Below, in pieces: positions 12,176-23,391 of a stretch of DNA of 64,000 nt. The stretch is taken from contig CM061918.1 of the NCBI GenBank assembly GCA_031002005.1, positions 44,242,047 to 44,306,046 of the forward strand. Direction: 5' to 3'. The position numbers and the translations under genes are program-made. Within the stretch, counting starts at the first letter, position 1; every line of letters begins with the position of its first letter. The DNA comes from Vandiemenella viatica. Taxonomy: Eukaryota > Arthropoda > Insecta > Orthoptera > Morabidae. The notes under the pieces are model-generated. The model ran no database searches and was not told the DNA's origin. It saw only the letters and a list, made by a program, of their open reading frames with translations.

Positions 12176-12969
12176 TCACGTCTGGAATAGCAGCTTATGG
12201 TTATCTGTTCGATATCCATCTTGAGTTCCTGGAAAGAATGTCCAGGTCTCTGAATGACGACTCTTTAGATCACCCTTGTAGACCATCTCCATATGGTCAT
12301 TCCCGAACCTGTCATTCAACAACAGGATAAGGTACTTAAAGCTGTCTGCTTTTTTTGCTGGGGTAAAATTGACTCCTATGTCCAAAATCAGTGCAGTTGC
12401 CTTTTGCATGTCACACCAACCATTGTACTTTGCTGCTTTCTCAAACTGCTTCTTATATGTTGACCCTCCCATTTCGCCATCAGAAACTGCTGGTTTCATT
12501 TTATACATGCACTGGCCGGCAATTGTACCACCATCCAATGTTCCTTGCTCCAAAACATGAAACTCCACTGTGGTATCACCTAACCCTTTTCGGAACAACT
12601 TCGGCACTCGAAGCAGATGTTTGCTCTGTATTTTCTTCATGTAGATCAGACATTGTCTCCGTGATGTTTTCTAGCAACTTTTTCTTCAATTTCCATTTTG
12701 ATATTAAATCTTCAATAATAGATTTCAATTCTTGCATGTCTGATTTCATACTGATAAGAAACTGCATTACTTGCTTCATTAGTATCTGCTATCTGCCCTC
12801 TTAAATACTCAGTCAAGTAGAATGATTCTGGATCTTCTACCTTCTCTTTTATTGCAGCTTCCAACCGAGCTATCTTTTCTGATTTTCTTCCAGTGACCCA
12901 TACCTCCCAGTTTGCAAGAACAGTATTCATTTTATCATTCCATAGTTGCTGTAAAAGCTTCGTCACCAT
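12176..12969 (-). pseudogene. Ty3/gypsy gag remnant
   Basis: The best segment is a 154-residue frame (12176-12640) with the capsid-type pattern YKKQFEKAAKYNGWCDMQKATAL, then FKYLILLLNDRFGN-HMEMVYKGDLKSR. This matches the gag of many insect gypsy elements, where a YLxQFE-AAKYNGW-KATAL block is followed by a V-L-RFG-HLE-VYK-LKSR block. In the family an ALxLRGDA-type stretch sits between the two blocks; here it is replaced (ILDIGVNFTPAKKADS). Upstream frames (to 12969) encode a charged, coiled-coil-like N-terminal region, ATG-started but frameshifted relative to the capsid part. The role would be a structural particle protein; this copy is broken and ends before any nucleocapsid or protease. Confidence 0.75.
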
Positions 12970-13052
12970 TTAGACCGATAATTACACCTCCAATTAATTC
13001 CCGTAATATCCTTAGCAGTTTCTCACACAAACGGTTCCACTTCTGACACCAA

Positions 13053-13233
13053 TCTTACATGTTTTTACCGTTCTTTAACCGTTTAATGTTTATTTCTATT
13101 ATTTTACAACTTTAAAATACTTACAATACCAACAACACAACAAAACCAACTCCACAGATCTTAATACTGCCAAAGAGTCTCTCACACATTCATTGCCAAC
13201 GATATTCACTCACTAGATTTACAAGTTGTAACA
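13053..13233 (-). repeat. LTR (5' LTR of the gypsy relic)
   Basis: Right member of the LTR pair. On the minus strand it begins TGTTACAACTTG and ends near AAAAACATGTAA, immediately before the primer-binding-like TGGTGTCAGAAGTGG. Confidence 0.75.
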
Positions 13234-14145
13234 ATAGAAGTTAATAAGATCCAATTATAATCATCATCGTGAGGCTACATGGGCTTGGCATTGACCTCTG
13301 CACCTGTTGCTTATCCCACAACCATCTGTTTGTAGTACTGAAGTGTGATTGCGTAGAAACAAATAACGTGCTTAAATATGTTCAAAACCCAAAAGCAAAC
13401 GAAAGAGGTATTCATGGTATCTACCCAGCAAAGATATTTCTAATACTTCATCAGTGATTTAACACTACAAATCTTAACCACCATGTCAACAAAGTTGCTG
13501 ACACATTTAGTTTTTTAATTTCTATTTCGCTCATCCACTTTCCGTAAAAGTAGCAAAAATGTAACGATTTTTCCAATCCTTTCTTCCTCCTTGACCTTCT
13601 CCTCAATTATCCCCCTACACTCTACATCCTTACAGTATTGCAACATAGCTGCATGTGGTAGGAATATTTTTAGTGGAGTACTTTACATCAACACGAATAA
13701 GGAAGTGAAACTGTCTGTTACTAATTTTGGCTGCAATAGCTGGTTTTTGGTTGCATTCTAAGTCAAAGATTGCTGCAGCTTTCTCACTTCATGCAGAATC
13801 TTAACAAGATACTCACAAGGTATGAGCCCCAATTTGTCTGTACATATTGCATATTAATGATAATCTAACTACTACCAACAATGTATTTTTTTTCTAATCC
13901 CCAAAACTCATGTCCTTATATTATTTTATCATGGAGTCCCACAATTGTTACTGCCACTGTCTAAGAAAAAATGAGAGTGGGATGTGTTACCAACTGCAGA
14001 TATAGAAGGTCATCAACAATTGTCTTCCTGTTCATGTGAAAAAATTAGAAATTCTAATTTCATCTCATTATTATTTCATTGAGTGCAGTGCAAACCCTAT
14101 TACTCAAGAGAATTAGATGCGATTCACTGAAACAATTTTTCACAG

Positions 14146-14497
14146 GCCATACATGTGTACGGAGTGTGGAAAAACCTTCGGAAGAAGTGGGGACTTGTCA
14201 AAGCACGCTCGGACCCACGAGGAGAAACCGACGGAGGCTTGCGAGCAGTGCGGAAAGGCGTTCCGCTGGAGGAGTGCCTTGTACCGTCACATCCGTGGTG
14301 TTCACACTGGAGAGCGCCCTCACGAATGTCCCGTGTGCAGCCGACGGTTTGCGTGGGGCAACGAGCTCACCAAACATATGCGGCTACATACAGACGGTAA
14401 CCCATACCCGTGTCACCAGTGTCCGGAGCGCTTTCCGACAAGGCACGGCCTCACAAACCATCTCATGGAACATACCGGTGAAGTTCCTGATGATTAA
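14146..14497 (+). CDS. C2H2 zinc-finger protein, terminal exon
   Basis: Last coding exon, entered from the acceptor TTTTTCACAG. The first base completes the Arg of the linker, giving TGAR-PYMC across the splice. It encodes four fingers in tandem: YMCTECGKTF...HARTH, EACEQCGKAF...HIRGVH, HECPVCSRRF...HMRLH and YPCHQCPERF...HLMEH, followed by the short tail TGEVPDD and the stop TAA at 14495-14497. With the three upstream exons, 301 residues and ten fingers (the first partial) are visible. Introns fall both inside fingers and in linkers. An open frame starting at 14117 in the intron reads straight into this exon; that Met is not the real start because the upstream splice phases fit perfectly. 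The first AATAAA after the stop is at 14794-14799, a candidate poly(A) signal. Confidence 0.92.
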
Positions 14498-14617
14498 ATT
14501 TTATTTAAACTTAGATTTTCCATTCCGGAAGAGTGTTTTGGTAATAAGTAACCAAAGCTCTTCACTCCTTCTGGATCATGCTCATATTGAGCTGCCTCTG
14601 TCAGCTAATCCATGATA

Positions 14618-14654
14618 TATTTGTATATGTGTGTGTGTGAGAGAGAGAGAGAAA
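14618..14654. repeat. Microsatellite (GT)n-(GA)n
   Basis: A short compound run of GT followed by GA dinucleotides in the 3' UTR or flank of the zinc-finger gene. Confidence 0.85.
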
Positions 14655-15020
14655 AATTTCATCCTTGTTGGCTGGATACTGCCTCAGGAGGCCTTAGAAA
14701 TGCAAATTTGTGACAATGATACTCTACTTTAGCAGAAAGATTATTTGTATTTGAAACTTGGATACCATATGTGATAAAAGTTGACTTCTAATGAATAAAT
14801 TTTCTATGAGATTGGCATCAACAGGCTGTTTGTTGAAAGAATTAATTATGAACTGCAGAGATTACTTTCTTTCAACAATTAAGTTATTTTAAAATACTTT
14901 GTTTCCCTTACAGCTGCAGCACTGGTATAGCCATAAGAAAAAAATCATTGAAATAATCTAATATTATTACATGTTTCAGCAACAATGAAGTGCAAGAAGT
15001 GCTGTGAGGCTTTATTTATA

Positions 15021-15358
15021 TGTGAAGGAATTGTAAAATATGCCCACCACTCATCAGAGTTTAAGGGAGGAAGGCAGCAGTATCAAAACACATTCAACAA
15101 ACTTGGCAAACACAATATTTTTGGGCCATGCTCTGCTTCGAGAAAATAGAAACATGAATCACAGTCATCTAACTGTGTCATCTGTTGGTGCCAGCATGAG
15201 CTCGTTCAGCATGAGCTCGTTCACGTAGTTCTATTTTCTTGAAGAGGATCATATCCCAAAATTTGTATTTTTGTCTTTTTTGAGTGTGTTTTGTTGCTGC
15301 CCACCTTTATCTGGTGAGTGGTGGATATATTTTACCTTTCCTTTCCAGATAAATTATT
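15021..15358. mobile_element. Inverted-repeat element, family R1 (compact copy)
   Basis: Arms of about 130 bp (15021-15152 and 15227-15358) are inverted relative to each other. They share an ACCACTCA(C/T)-AGA outer block, a GGCAGCA block and a TTTTGGG(C/A)-ATG-TC block with the 10.7-11.4 kb copy. The central 70 bp contain a tandem AGCATGAGCTCGTTC duplication. This compact structure shows that the R1 family is a palindromic element and not a chance pair. Confidence 0.65.
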
Positions 15359-15359
15359 A

Positions 15360-18160
15360 GCTATTCAATTTGAAAAGAAAAGTTAAGCATACTGATTTTG
15401 GGATACAGATAGGAATACTGCACTTTATTGCTGTCAAACAATGAAACAGAAACCATTATCACACTTTGCCATAGATTTTTATTTTATTTTAGGTGTTAAC
15501 TGTTTTTTAGCTACTGTATTTTTACTAATATTTGAATATTGTACAACATCAATAAATCCTGATATTTTCAGGAATATTAATTCAAAATCCCATTTACAAT
15601 ATTATAATTTTTAGTTTTCTTTATATAGAGAGATAAGTGATCATGGTGTATTTTCCCATAAGATTAGCGAGAAAACTGAAGTTGATACATGTTGCTACAT
15701 CATGCTCTAAAATTCTTATATATCTTAAGCATTTATACTAATTGAAACTTGATTATAATTTTATTCTTTGCAATTTTCTTCTTATTAAAGCAGATGTAAA
15801 ATTGTTCACAAAATTACATTTATTGGAAACGTTCCATGAACCTAATAAATGATAGAAAAATATCATTTAGTCATTTCAAACCAAAGAAATTATATCAAGA
15901 CTCAATTAATTTGTATCTTTTTGAGTGTGTGGAACTTCTATTTAAAGTGTTTTTTGTTGTATAAATAAATTTTATTAACTTTGCAGTAAAGCATAACAAG
16001 TGAAACTATGAGAAAAGGGTAAAGAATTGAAGTTTTATGAGCTGCGATAATACTGAAAAATTCTCCATTCTTTGTGTGTACTGAGAAAATAAAAAGTCAT
16101 GATCGATTATATGGCAGTCTTTAATTGAAGCGTCCATTTAACCATCGATAACCATCTCCACTTTTTCATTGTTTCTAAAAATTCTTGTTTGGTCTTTAGG
16201 CTTTATAAAACTATACCATCCTCTTCATCTATCCCAGCTTGTATTTATTCTTCCTCTCAATGTCTTTAATTTGGTCAATTTTCACTTTTGTGTTGCCTGT
16301 AAACAATATTAAATTGGCCTCAGAACTGGGGTATCTAGATAATAAAAGAACATTTAACTTCTCTTACAAAAACCCCTTCTCCCCTCAATTTATGTAAGTT
16401 ATTGTTTTGATTTTTGTTTACTTTATGCATGTAATTATTAAACTGAATAAATCATGATTGTTTACAAAATTCTTATTTATCTATCCCGCGAATAACTTAT
16501 CTAAAAATTGCCACTAAACAGAGCACAAGTTTTTAGAAAAAAACATGCACTTTGTTTTTGAATGTTTTAAGCAAAAGATCAAAATATTTCTGTTTGAATG
16601 GTTAATTTAAGACAGTGTACTTTTTGCTATGAAATTATTACCTTATAATCATGTTAGAAAGCATTATGTTCAGTGTTAAGAACATGTTGAGATCTATAAC
16701 TTTTTGTAATATGTTTTAAGAAAAAGAGCTTTGTTGTGTGTTTCAGCTTGAACATTTTGTTTTTAAAATTTTCGTAAGAGGTTTTTATTGTTATTAGATA
16801 CCAAAATTAGGCATATTTCCTATTAATATCGCAACATAATCTCCATATACATTAAACATTTGTTGCAGGTTTAGCTTGTTTCTACTGTGCAAAAAAAAAG
16901 TTTCTCATATATATATGTTGCTCACCGTATCAATTAATAGAATTTTTTGCAGGATTGGTATTAAAATGATGTTAACCCTCTATCACCAAACAGAACGTTC
17001 ACCCACTCCTGGATTCAGTGTTTTATGTATATTTAATGACCCCACAATTCATTGAATATTGAAGCTCAAACAAAATGTGTCAAACTGGCAAATATAATCT
17101 CAGTATGAACAATAACACTGTCTAAATTAGTGATTCTACATTGTGTCACAAAGATAAAAATGAGTTGATACAGCACTGTCTAGAGTGTGGTAACACTTGT
17201 GTAAATTGTACTAAACAACATTTATCATTCAGCAATCCAGATTGATTATGATATTGTTGTGGAGAGTCTCTCAAGCTTATTTGCTTTCTCATCAATTTTA
17301 ATTGAAAAAAAAATTAACCAGTTATTTGTACTTTATTTTGGGTTATTTCGTTTTCACTAGTTCTCAATGGCAGTTTTAAATTTAGTTAACTCACCGTCAT
17401 TAGCAAATGTCATTGTAGATACTTTCCATTCCATACGACTTGCAAGGAAGGAAGAAATAATTGACAGCATGCTTATGTAGAGGATTGTGGAAGGAAGTTG
17501 TCATATACTGTACAGCATATGGTGATGGCAATAAAATACACTTGTACACCACATGAACTCAGAAAAACATTTGCTTCTATAGAGTTCTTCGTATGCAACT
17601 AGAATGTTAATAAGGGCGCAATGTGTGATAATGATTTCATGTAAACACTGAAAAAATACTTTTTCAGTGTCATTTGTTCTGCTACTGGTAATCCATCACA
17701 GCATCAAGTGATGGTCTCTTTCTCTGTCCTTGATGTGATCTTGTAAAAGGAAATGTGGAAAAGTGTGATGGTTCTATTTATATAATGTAACATATTTTCT
17801 TTTTGTGTTTTTAATTTTATTTGTTTCTGGCTTGAATGTTGCACACTGTAAGATTTGTAATTGACATAGTTTAAAAAAAAAAAAATGTTATTAATTGCCT
17901 CAAATAAATGGTGTTTTAAAGTTATTAGCAAGATGAACAGTTTTATGGTAACAATAACTATAAATAAATTATGATAATCTGCTGCTTCTGTGTTATTTGT
18001 TCTTACAACTTTCTTATGGTAATTCTAGTTTGAAATTGTATCACTTATTATATTAATAGCTTTAATTATTTGAAATCAAAGAATTTTTAAAATTGTCTAT
18101 TTATCACTTGTCAATTATCATTCCATTTTTTTCTCTTTTTTGAGGGTGGAAAGAAAAAGA
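15360..18160. other. AT-rich intergenic stretch, no gene seen
   Basis: No exon, splice-flanked open frame or mobile element could be supported here. It has many A and T runs and scattered AATAAA hexamers, as expected for AT-rich intergenic insect DNA. Confidence 0.5.
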
Positions 18161-18164
18161 AACT

Positions 18165-18340
18165 TAAAGAGCAGTCTGTTATGGTTAAGGCCTCTGACTG
18201 GAAATTGAAAGGTCCCTGGTTCACATCCCTCTCTTGGTGGGGATTTTAACTTGACCTTCACCTATAGCTCAGCTTGCTGTGTAATGTGAAGTATGCCAGA
18301 ACACTTCCGTGGCTCAGCTTATGTGTTAAACTGTAGGTAC
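18165..18340 (+). mobile_element. Possible tRNA-derived SINE of a second family
   Basis: A tRNA-like head is suggested by GGTTAAGGCCTCTGACTGG followed about 30 bp later by CCTGGTTCACATCCCT, a weak pol III B-box look-alike. The body does not match the main SINE family of the window. Confidence 0.35.
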
Positions 18341-19582
18341 CCCTAGTGCTAACAACACTAGTTGTAACATGGATGTGTACACATCCACAACAAATTCAAG
18401 TCAAACAAAAGCTTAATGTGGTCCTAGTTTTCCCAAACGAACATACTTACAGACATACAAAAACTTGATCACATTCTGCAGTTTGTATGTAATCAGACTG
18501 TGTGGATGTGACTTTTTACTAAAATCTGGAAGGCTAGGGAAAGTGAAACAAGCAATTATGGAAGAAGGGCACCCGAAACATAAAATGCCTAGTATAATCC
18601 ACAATATTTCTGTTGCTTACATTCCTCTGAGAGTTCTTCCTTATAAGCCCAAAAGATACGGCAACAACAGAACAGGATATCTACAGTATGAGTTTATTTG
18701 TGGCATTTGCTTCAGCGTTCGTGTAAACATTGTATGTTTGTAGTCACAGTTTAAGCTGTCCTGGCAAATTTGCCCAAATGTACACTACCAATTATCCTGG
18801 GAAATGGTCAGTCTATCATAACATAACCACTCAATTAGTGGATTACAGTGTATTATTTATATGAAAATGACGCAAATTCCCCTCTTTCAATACACGCAAG
18901 CTGTTAGCTCGGATACTATTAACTTGAAAGATGTTATTACAAAGTCTAGAAATGAAAAAATCACTGTTCTGCTCAAAATATTATTGAATTTAATTAGTAT
19001 CATTCATTAATGCAACTTTTAAGATTCTTACATTACATAGAAACAAGTTTCCCAAACATTTCACAACTTATTTTAGCTTGTGTACAAAAAGTCGTCGCTC
19101 GTGCCATACAATCTTCTGCTAGTGGCGCAACACGCACACTTCCCCGCATCCTGCCGTGTTACAATATGGGTGTCCAATCAACAATCGCTATCGTCAAAAT
19201 ATTACAAAACAAGTTACAAACAGTAATACAGTTATTCAATGTAATTAATAAGTGTTACATAATTATATAATAGTAAATTGATGATAAAATGATTGGGGGG
19301 TTAGTGATAATTTTACAACTGCCAAATTAGCTTTTTGTGCTGTTGACAGGTTACCTAGAATAATTTTTGCAGTTGTGTTAAACTTTGGCATATCCTTGCC
19401 TTCTGTTGAATTGGAAGCTAAGAGGGGAAGAAATGGAGGCCCAATATTCTTTACAACACCCTGAAATGCCAAAGAAATACGGACATCAAATCTTCAGTGG
19501 CAACTATTAACCTCTCCAAAAATTAAATAAGAAAATTCCAACAATATCGGAGTGGATATAATGCGCAAGGTGATATTTATAT

Positions 19583-19700
19583 GGAGAAGAACTGTGTGTC
19601 TTGTATATGTTGAGTGTTTTTTGTTGCTGCTGCTGCCCTCCTCCCTTTAACCTTGGTGAGTGGTGTGCATATTTTACCTTTCCTTTCCGTACAGATAAGA
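19583..19700 (-). repeat. Single arm of family R1
   Basis: Matches the R1 arm (GTTGCTGCTGCTGCCCTCCTCC, GGTGAGTGGTG, TTTTACCTTTCCTTTCC). No partner arm is seen nearby, so this is a solo end or a truncated copy. Confidence 0.6.
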
Positions 19701-20165
19701 AATTTTATGTTTTTAATCTTGAAACAACAGGCAAAGAAGATTTTGAGTACAGGGCTAACCAAGCATTTATATAGTATCAAACATGGATGAAAAATGAATC
19801 ACATGGATATTACAGCACCATATTTTAGAGAATTTTGGTATTCAGTCTTAGGTGCTATAGTAAATATTTTTGTAATAAGGAATTGTGAATCACCACCTCC
19901 TGCCCTGGTGGTCACGTATCAATAATAAAATTTCTTCTATCTCTAATATGTGCTGGACACTTTCATAATACCACAATGATAACTCAAGCCAATGGGGAGG
20001 ACTGCCTTGCTTTTAAAATCGCTGGAATCAAAATTTTCAAGATTAGAATAAAAATTTAGTATAAAAATAACTGCATTTTGTCAGTCGACTTGTATGAACT
20101 ACTTGATCTCTGTATCCTCATAACTTCATGGTCTTATTTGACACCCTTTTCTTGTTCTTGGGAAC

Positions 20166-20386
20166 AGAGAGTGGTGAGTGACCGGGAATGCTCTGTCCTC
20201 TCATTCGGGAAGACACTGGTTCAAATCGCCTTCTGGGCATTAAGATTTGGGTTTTCCATGGTTTCCCCAAATCATTCCAGCCAAATGCTGGAATGCTACC
20301 TTTCAAAAGGCCATGGCCGAATTCCTTGCCTCCACTCCTTTCCTGCCTCCAATGACCTCGGATGTTGATGAGGCGTAAACAAAAAA
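20166..20386 (+). mobile_element. tRNA-derived SINE, main family
   Basis: Near full-length copy. The tRNA-like head has GTGGTGAGTGACCGG (A-box region) and CTGGTTCAAATCGCC (B box). The body has TTTGGGTTTTCCATGGTTTC and AAAAGGCCATGGCCGAATTC, and the tail is GATGAGGCGTAAAC. Confidence 0.8.
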
Positions 20387-21283
20387 ATAGTCTTTGGTAA
20401 TGTTACAAATAAAAAGGTTTTAATTCAGCAAAAAGTCTTTTTTTTTAATTTTTAGAGGGTTTTGCAACTGGTACATGGAGGTGGTAACTATGTTATTGAT
20501 GGTTGTGGGCTATTCATCTTCATTACTTTTACTTTTTGCCTTTAGTTTGGTGGACAGCTTTAGCACATAGTCAAAGTGCATACTTTGTCTTCACGTTGTT
20601 ATGAGTTTCTATGATTTTTGTGATTATAGGTTTGTCTTTTGCTCATGTTCACTTGTGGTTCATGGGATGTTTACTAGAATCATTTATAACAAAGCATCAT
20701 TCTTGTGATTAATTTTTCAGAAATGTTCCTACAAATGCAAAGTGCTGCTACATTTCTCTATTTATTTTGCAGTCTGAGTGTACTTGCAATTCCCCCCCCC
20801 CCCTTGTATTGCTTATAGTACCTGCTGCAGCCATTTTGAATCATTTGAAAACTTATTGCTTCTTCCGAGAGGCCACTTTCAATTAATTTGTGGTTAGGAT
20901 TGTGTCTTTTTTTATGTTAGAGGCTGCTGGTGAGGGGATAAAAATAGGTGACCAAAGGAATACTGAATGCAGATGCATGATGGCAAAGACTATAAATGCT
21001 GAAGAAATGGTTAAAACTGATAAGGTGAAAAGTAATAATGAAAATATCACAAAGCCAGTCATAAGATTGTTACTTGTGAACTGTATGAGTATTATGGACA
21101 AAGTGATAGAGTTTGGTAATTTAATAGAGATATACAAAACATAAGTAGTTATAGGAGTAAGAGTCTTGGTTTGACAAAGAAATGCTAAATGGTGAGGTTT
21201 TCCTGAATGGTTATAGACTATACCGCAGAGATATGCGAGCACTTGTTGGACAGGTATTCATTTTGGTTAGCAAAGACTACTAC

Positions 21284-21417
21284 ATGTATTATCTTGGTTC
21301 TCCGGGTGGAGCCACGTTGATTTATTAAAACTAACGTTTCTGCCATCGTGCTGTGGAACGTTAGGTTTTAATAAATCGCCGCGGCTGCAGTGACTGCGGA
21401 AGCTTTCATAATAATTT
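21284..21417. mobile_element. 134-bp insertion with 12-bp target duplication
   Basis: AAAGACTACTAC occurs at 21272-21283 and again at 21418-21429, immediately on both sides, a 12-bp target duplication. The insert contains a hairpin: GATTTATTAAAACTAACGTT and, 15-20 bp on, its near-inverse AACGTTAGGTTTTAATAAATC. The long duplication suggests a retroelement-type (end-primed) insertion. The sequence resembles terminal UTR pieces of Penelope-like elements, but that assignment is tentative. Confidence 0.65.
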
Positions 21418-21525
21418 AAAGACTACTACAGTTTGCTAGCATCCATAGATCATAGCTATGCGTTATTATGGGCAGATTTATGAGGTGATAAAAAGAAAAG
21501 AAAAATTGTGGTGTATGCTGCTTAG

Positions 21526-22026
21526 TGGACGTCCATTAATTACATGAGATTAAAACCGAGCATGGTGGTGTAACGGATAGCGTTCTGGCCTCGCATTCGG
21601 GAGGACGGCGGTTCGAATCCCCGTCCGGGCATCCAGATTTGGGTTATCCATGGTTTCCCAAATCACTCCAGGCAAATGCCAGGATGCTTCCTTCAAAAGG
21701 CCATGGCTGAATTCCTTCCCATTCCTTGCCCCCATCCTTTCCCATCTCTAAAGACCTCGCTGTTGAGAGATGTAAAGAAGTTTAAAAAAATTAGATTAAA
21801 ATAGGGAGGTGTGGAGTGTTTGGCAAACTTTCACCAAATCTCATTTAAGTGGATGGAGGGGTCAAAAAAATGTTACATCAACTTTTTATTTCAGATTGCA
21901 CCCTTGAAATAGCAGTAGAGCTATTTTTCTTTAAAAATATTTCAAAATTACAAGGTCTATTTTACATTAGGGGGAGAGGGGTTTAAGAAGGGGAAAAAAA
22001 CACCTCATAATTAATGGACACTCCTT
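21526..22026. mobile_element. Non-autonomous element with GTCCATTAATTAC ends, split by a SINE
   Basis: The left end TGGACGTCCATTAATTACATGAG and the right end CACCTCATAATTAATGGACACTCC are inverted copies. They belong to the same broad family as the CATCCATAAATTACGT elements at 28.7, 29.2 and 36.3 kb. The main-family SINE at 21555-21777 lies just inside its left end. It is inserted in the LINE fossil. Confidence 0.6.
21555..21777 (+). mobile_element. tRNA-derived SINE, main family
   Basis: A full-length copy and the best example of the head: GCATGGTGGTGTAACGGATA and GGCGGTTCGAATCCCCG (a perfect B-box core GGTTCGAATCC), then the usual body. The tail is diverged (CGCTGTTGAGAGATGTAAAG). Nested in the element at 21526-22026. 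Confidence 0.85.
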
Positions 22027-22291
22027 TACTGCAGTAAAAGAGCAAATGAGGAAGGTAAGGCTCTTGGGGAGAAAGTAAATACAATGTAGAGGTGAGTGTA
22101 AAATGTTCATTATTAGTGGGAATTTGAAATTATCAGGTTTCAACTGGGGTGAAAATAAGATTTCTAACACGGGAATAGAAATTTGGAAACACCTTAGTAA
22201 GTGAAGGAGACTTCACACAAGTGGTAGAACAGAGCACGAGAAGACCAAACACATTTTGGATACCTTGATGATAATGACGTGGGATCACAAG

Positions 22292-22522
22292 CATAGCCGG
22301 CACTAGGATTTTCAGGCCCCGGGTAGGCATTCTTGGGCCTCAACCCTGACAAAAAAATTTACTGTAATCTTTGTGTTTTTAGATAGCATCAGAAAATTTT
22401 AATGTAAAACAAATATCAAATGACACCTTTTTAAGAAAGTTTTTTCATGTTTAATTCATATTTAGCTAAGCAACTGTGCCCGGGGTACTTTTGCCCCTCT
22501 TACCCTATAAATGCCAGCTCTG
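22292..22522. mobile_element. hAT-type non-autonomous element inside the LINE
   Basis: The ends CATAGCCGGCACTAGG and (inverse) CAGAGCTGGCATTTATAG are imperfect inverted repeats of the CAG-GCTGGC type. The flanks ATCACAAG (22284-22291) and GTCTCAAG (22523-22530) match 6 of 8, as a decayed 8-bp duplication. Removing the insert and one flank copy gives a continuous LINE frame reading DDNDVGSQVNEEISDQKA, which independently supports the borders. Confidence 0.75.
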
Positions 22523-22974
22523 GTCTCAAGTAAATGAAGAAATAAGTGATCAAAAAGCAATTAGAGGGCTGATATTGCAGATAATAAGTACAGTTATAAA
22601 AATACATATTCCAGTATTTAAGAGACGCTTCAGAGGTTGTTTTAATATATGGAAGGAAGGCACAAATACTATGGAGTTGGAATGGAAACAGTTCAAGGAG
22701 GTAAAAAAATTGATAAGAAATTAAAAAAAAAAAAGAGGAGTATGGGACAGTAATGCAGCAGGGAACATGAAATTAATAGCAGCAAAGAGGGTAGCTTAAG
22801 ATGAGATTATGAGTAAATAATATTATTGGTACACAGGGACCACTGAATTATGCATCTAGTAATTTCTATGGCTTTATTTAAAAAAATTAAGGGAAGGGAT
22901 GGATTTCAGTTGGTTGTGGAGAAGAAATCACTAAAGATTTGAGAAAGGCAGAGATTTGCTAATACCATTAGACT

Positions 22975-23390
22975 GTGATTCAGGAATGGGACGGTTCAGT
23001 GGCAGATCCAAGGGGGGGGGGGTCTAGGAGGATCAAGCCCTCACCCCCCCTCCCCAAACTTCTAGGTCCGCCCGTTACGTGCGACGCTCTGGCTTTCAAT
23101 ACATCCCATATCACAACTCGTGTTGCTCTTTTGATTTCTTACCACAGTTTGGCACAATATGGTATTTTTAGCGCATAGGACATGTTCTTTCAACCACTCT
23201 TTTTTCATCGCGGTTTATTATATAGACTAAAATAAAAAAGATCTTTTGCCACTTAATGTAAAATTAGAAATGCTTGACCGTTTACGTCTTGATGGATCGT
23301 TGCTTTTAATATCAGTGAATCAACAGTACGGTCAATAAAAAAATCCGGAAAAAAAATGAATTCTATGGCTTCACCTCACTTTTAGCCTGA
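22975..23390. other. Unassigned repeat-like sequence
   Basis: A short G run and C run flank CCAAGGGGGGGGGGTC and CACCCCCCCTCCCC near 22999-23060, typical of a mobile-element end, but no partner end could be placed. No gene is seen. Confidence 0.35.
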
Positions 23391-23391
23391 C

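Larger units (their letters stand above)
11440..13233 (-). mobile_element. Ty3/gypsy LTR retrotransposon, internally deleted
   Basis: Direct repeats of about 181 bp at 11440-11620 and 13053-13233 look like LTRs; on the minus strand each begins TGTTA and the pair is clearly homologous but diverged. Next to the 5' LTR (minus strand) is a primer-binding-like segment, TGGTGTCAGAAGTGGAAC. Only about 1.4 kb of interior remains: a gag-like stretch and the extreme C-terminus of integrase. Protease, reverse transcriptase and RNase H are missing, so this copy cannot act alone. Confidence 0.8.
6522..14145 (+). other. Zinc-finger gene intron packed with mobile elements
   Basis: This 7.6-kb intron joins the exon ending in TGAR to the exon starting PYMC. 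It contains a fold-back element, a SINE, an intact mariner on the opposite strand, an inverted-repeat element and a deleted Ty3/gypsy copy. No host exon is seen in it. A run of about 17 A at 6666-6683 is the only notable simple repeat. Confidence 0.7.
20930..22810 (+). pseudogene. Jockey/CR1-like LINE fossil: endonuclease of ORF2
   Basis: Conceptual translation of the + strand shows pieces of an apurinic-type endonuclease in order: LLLVNCMSIMDKVIEFGNLI at about 21067-21130, a KDYYSLLASIDHSYALLWAD piece near 21418-21475, FNWGENKISNTGIEIWKHLV near 22140-22195, and VNEEISDQKAIRGL near 22530-22570. These follow the family order (N-terminal CRSI-like block, V-W-E block, GDLNLP-x-NWG block, ISDH block). 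The frame carries stops and frameshifts and is cut by several later insertions. No reverse transcriptase follows within the fragment. A fossil; it would once have served target-primed insertion. Confidence 0.7.

Noticed and set aside
14117..14145. ATG-started extension of the terminal zinc-finger exon
   Set aside because: The frame runs into the intron by chance; the acceptor at 14145 and phase-2 junction with the upstream exon give a continuous finger linker.
14079..14615. 178-codon + strand frame overlapping the zinc fingers
   Set aside because: It is the wrong frame over the terminal zinc-finger exon; it has no domain.
20078..20368. 96-codon frame
   Set aside because: Runs through a SINE; translations of this SINE family recur at many places in the window.
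21555..21640. Possible functional tRNA gene
   Set aside because: A perfect B box is present, but the cloverleaf is not complete and the same head is joined to the SINE body in a dozen copies.
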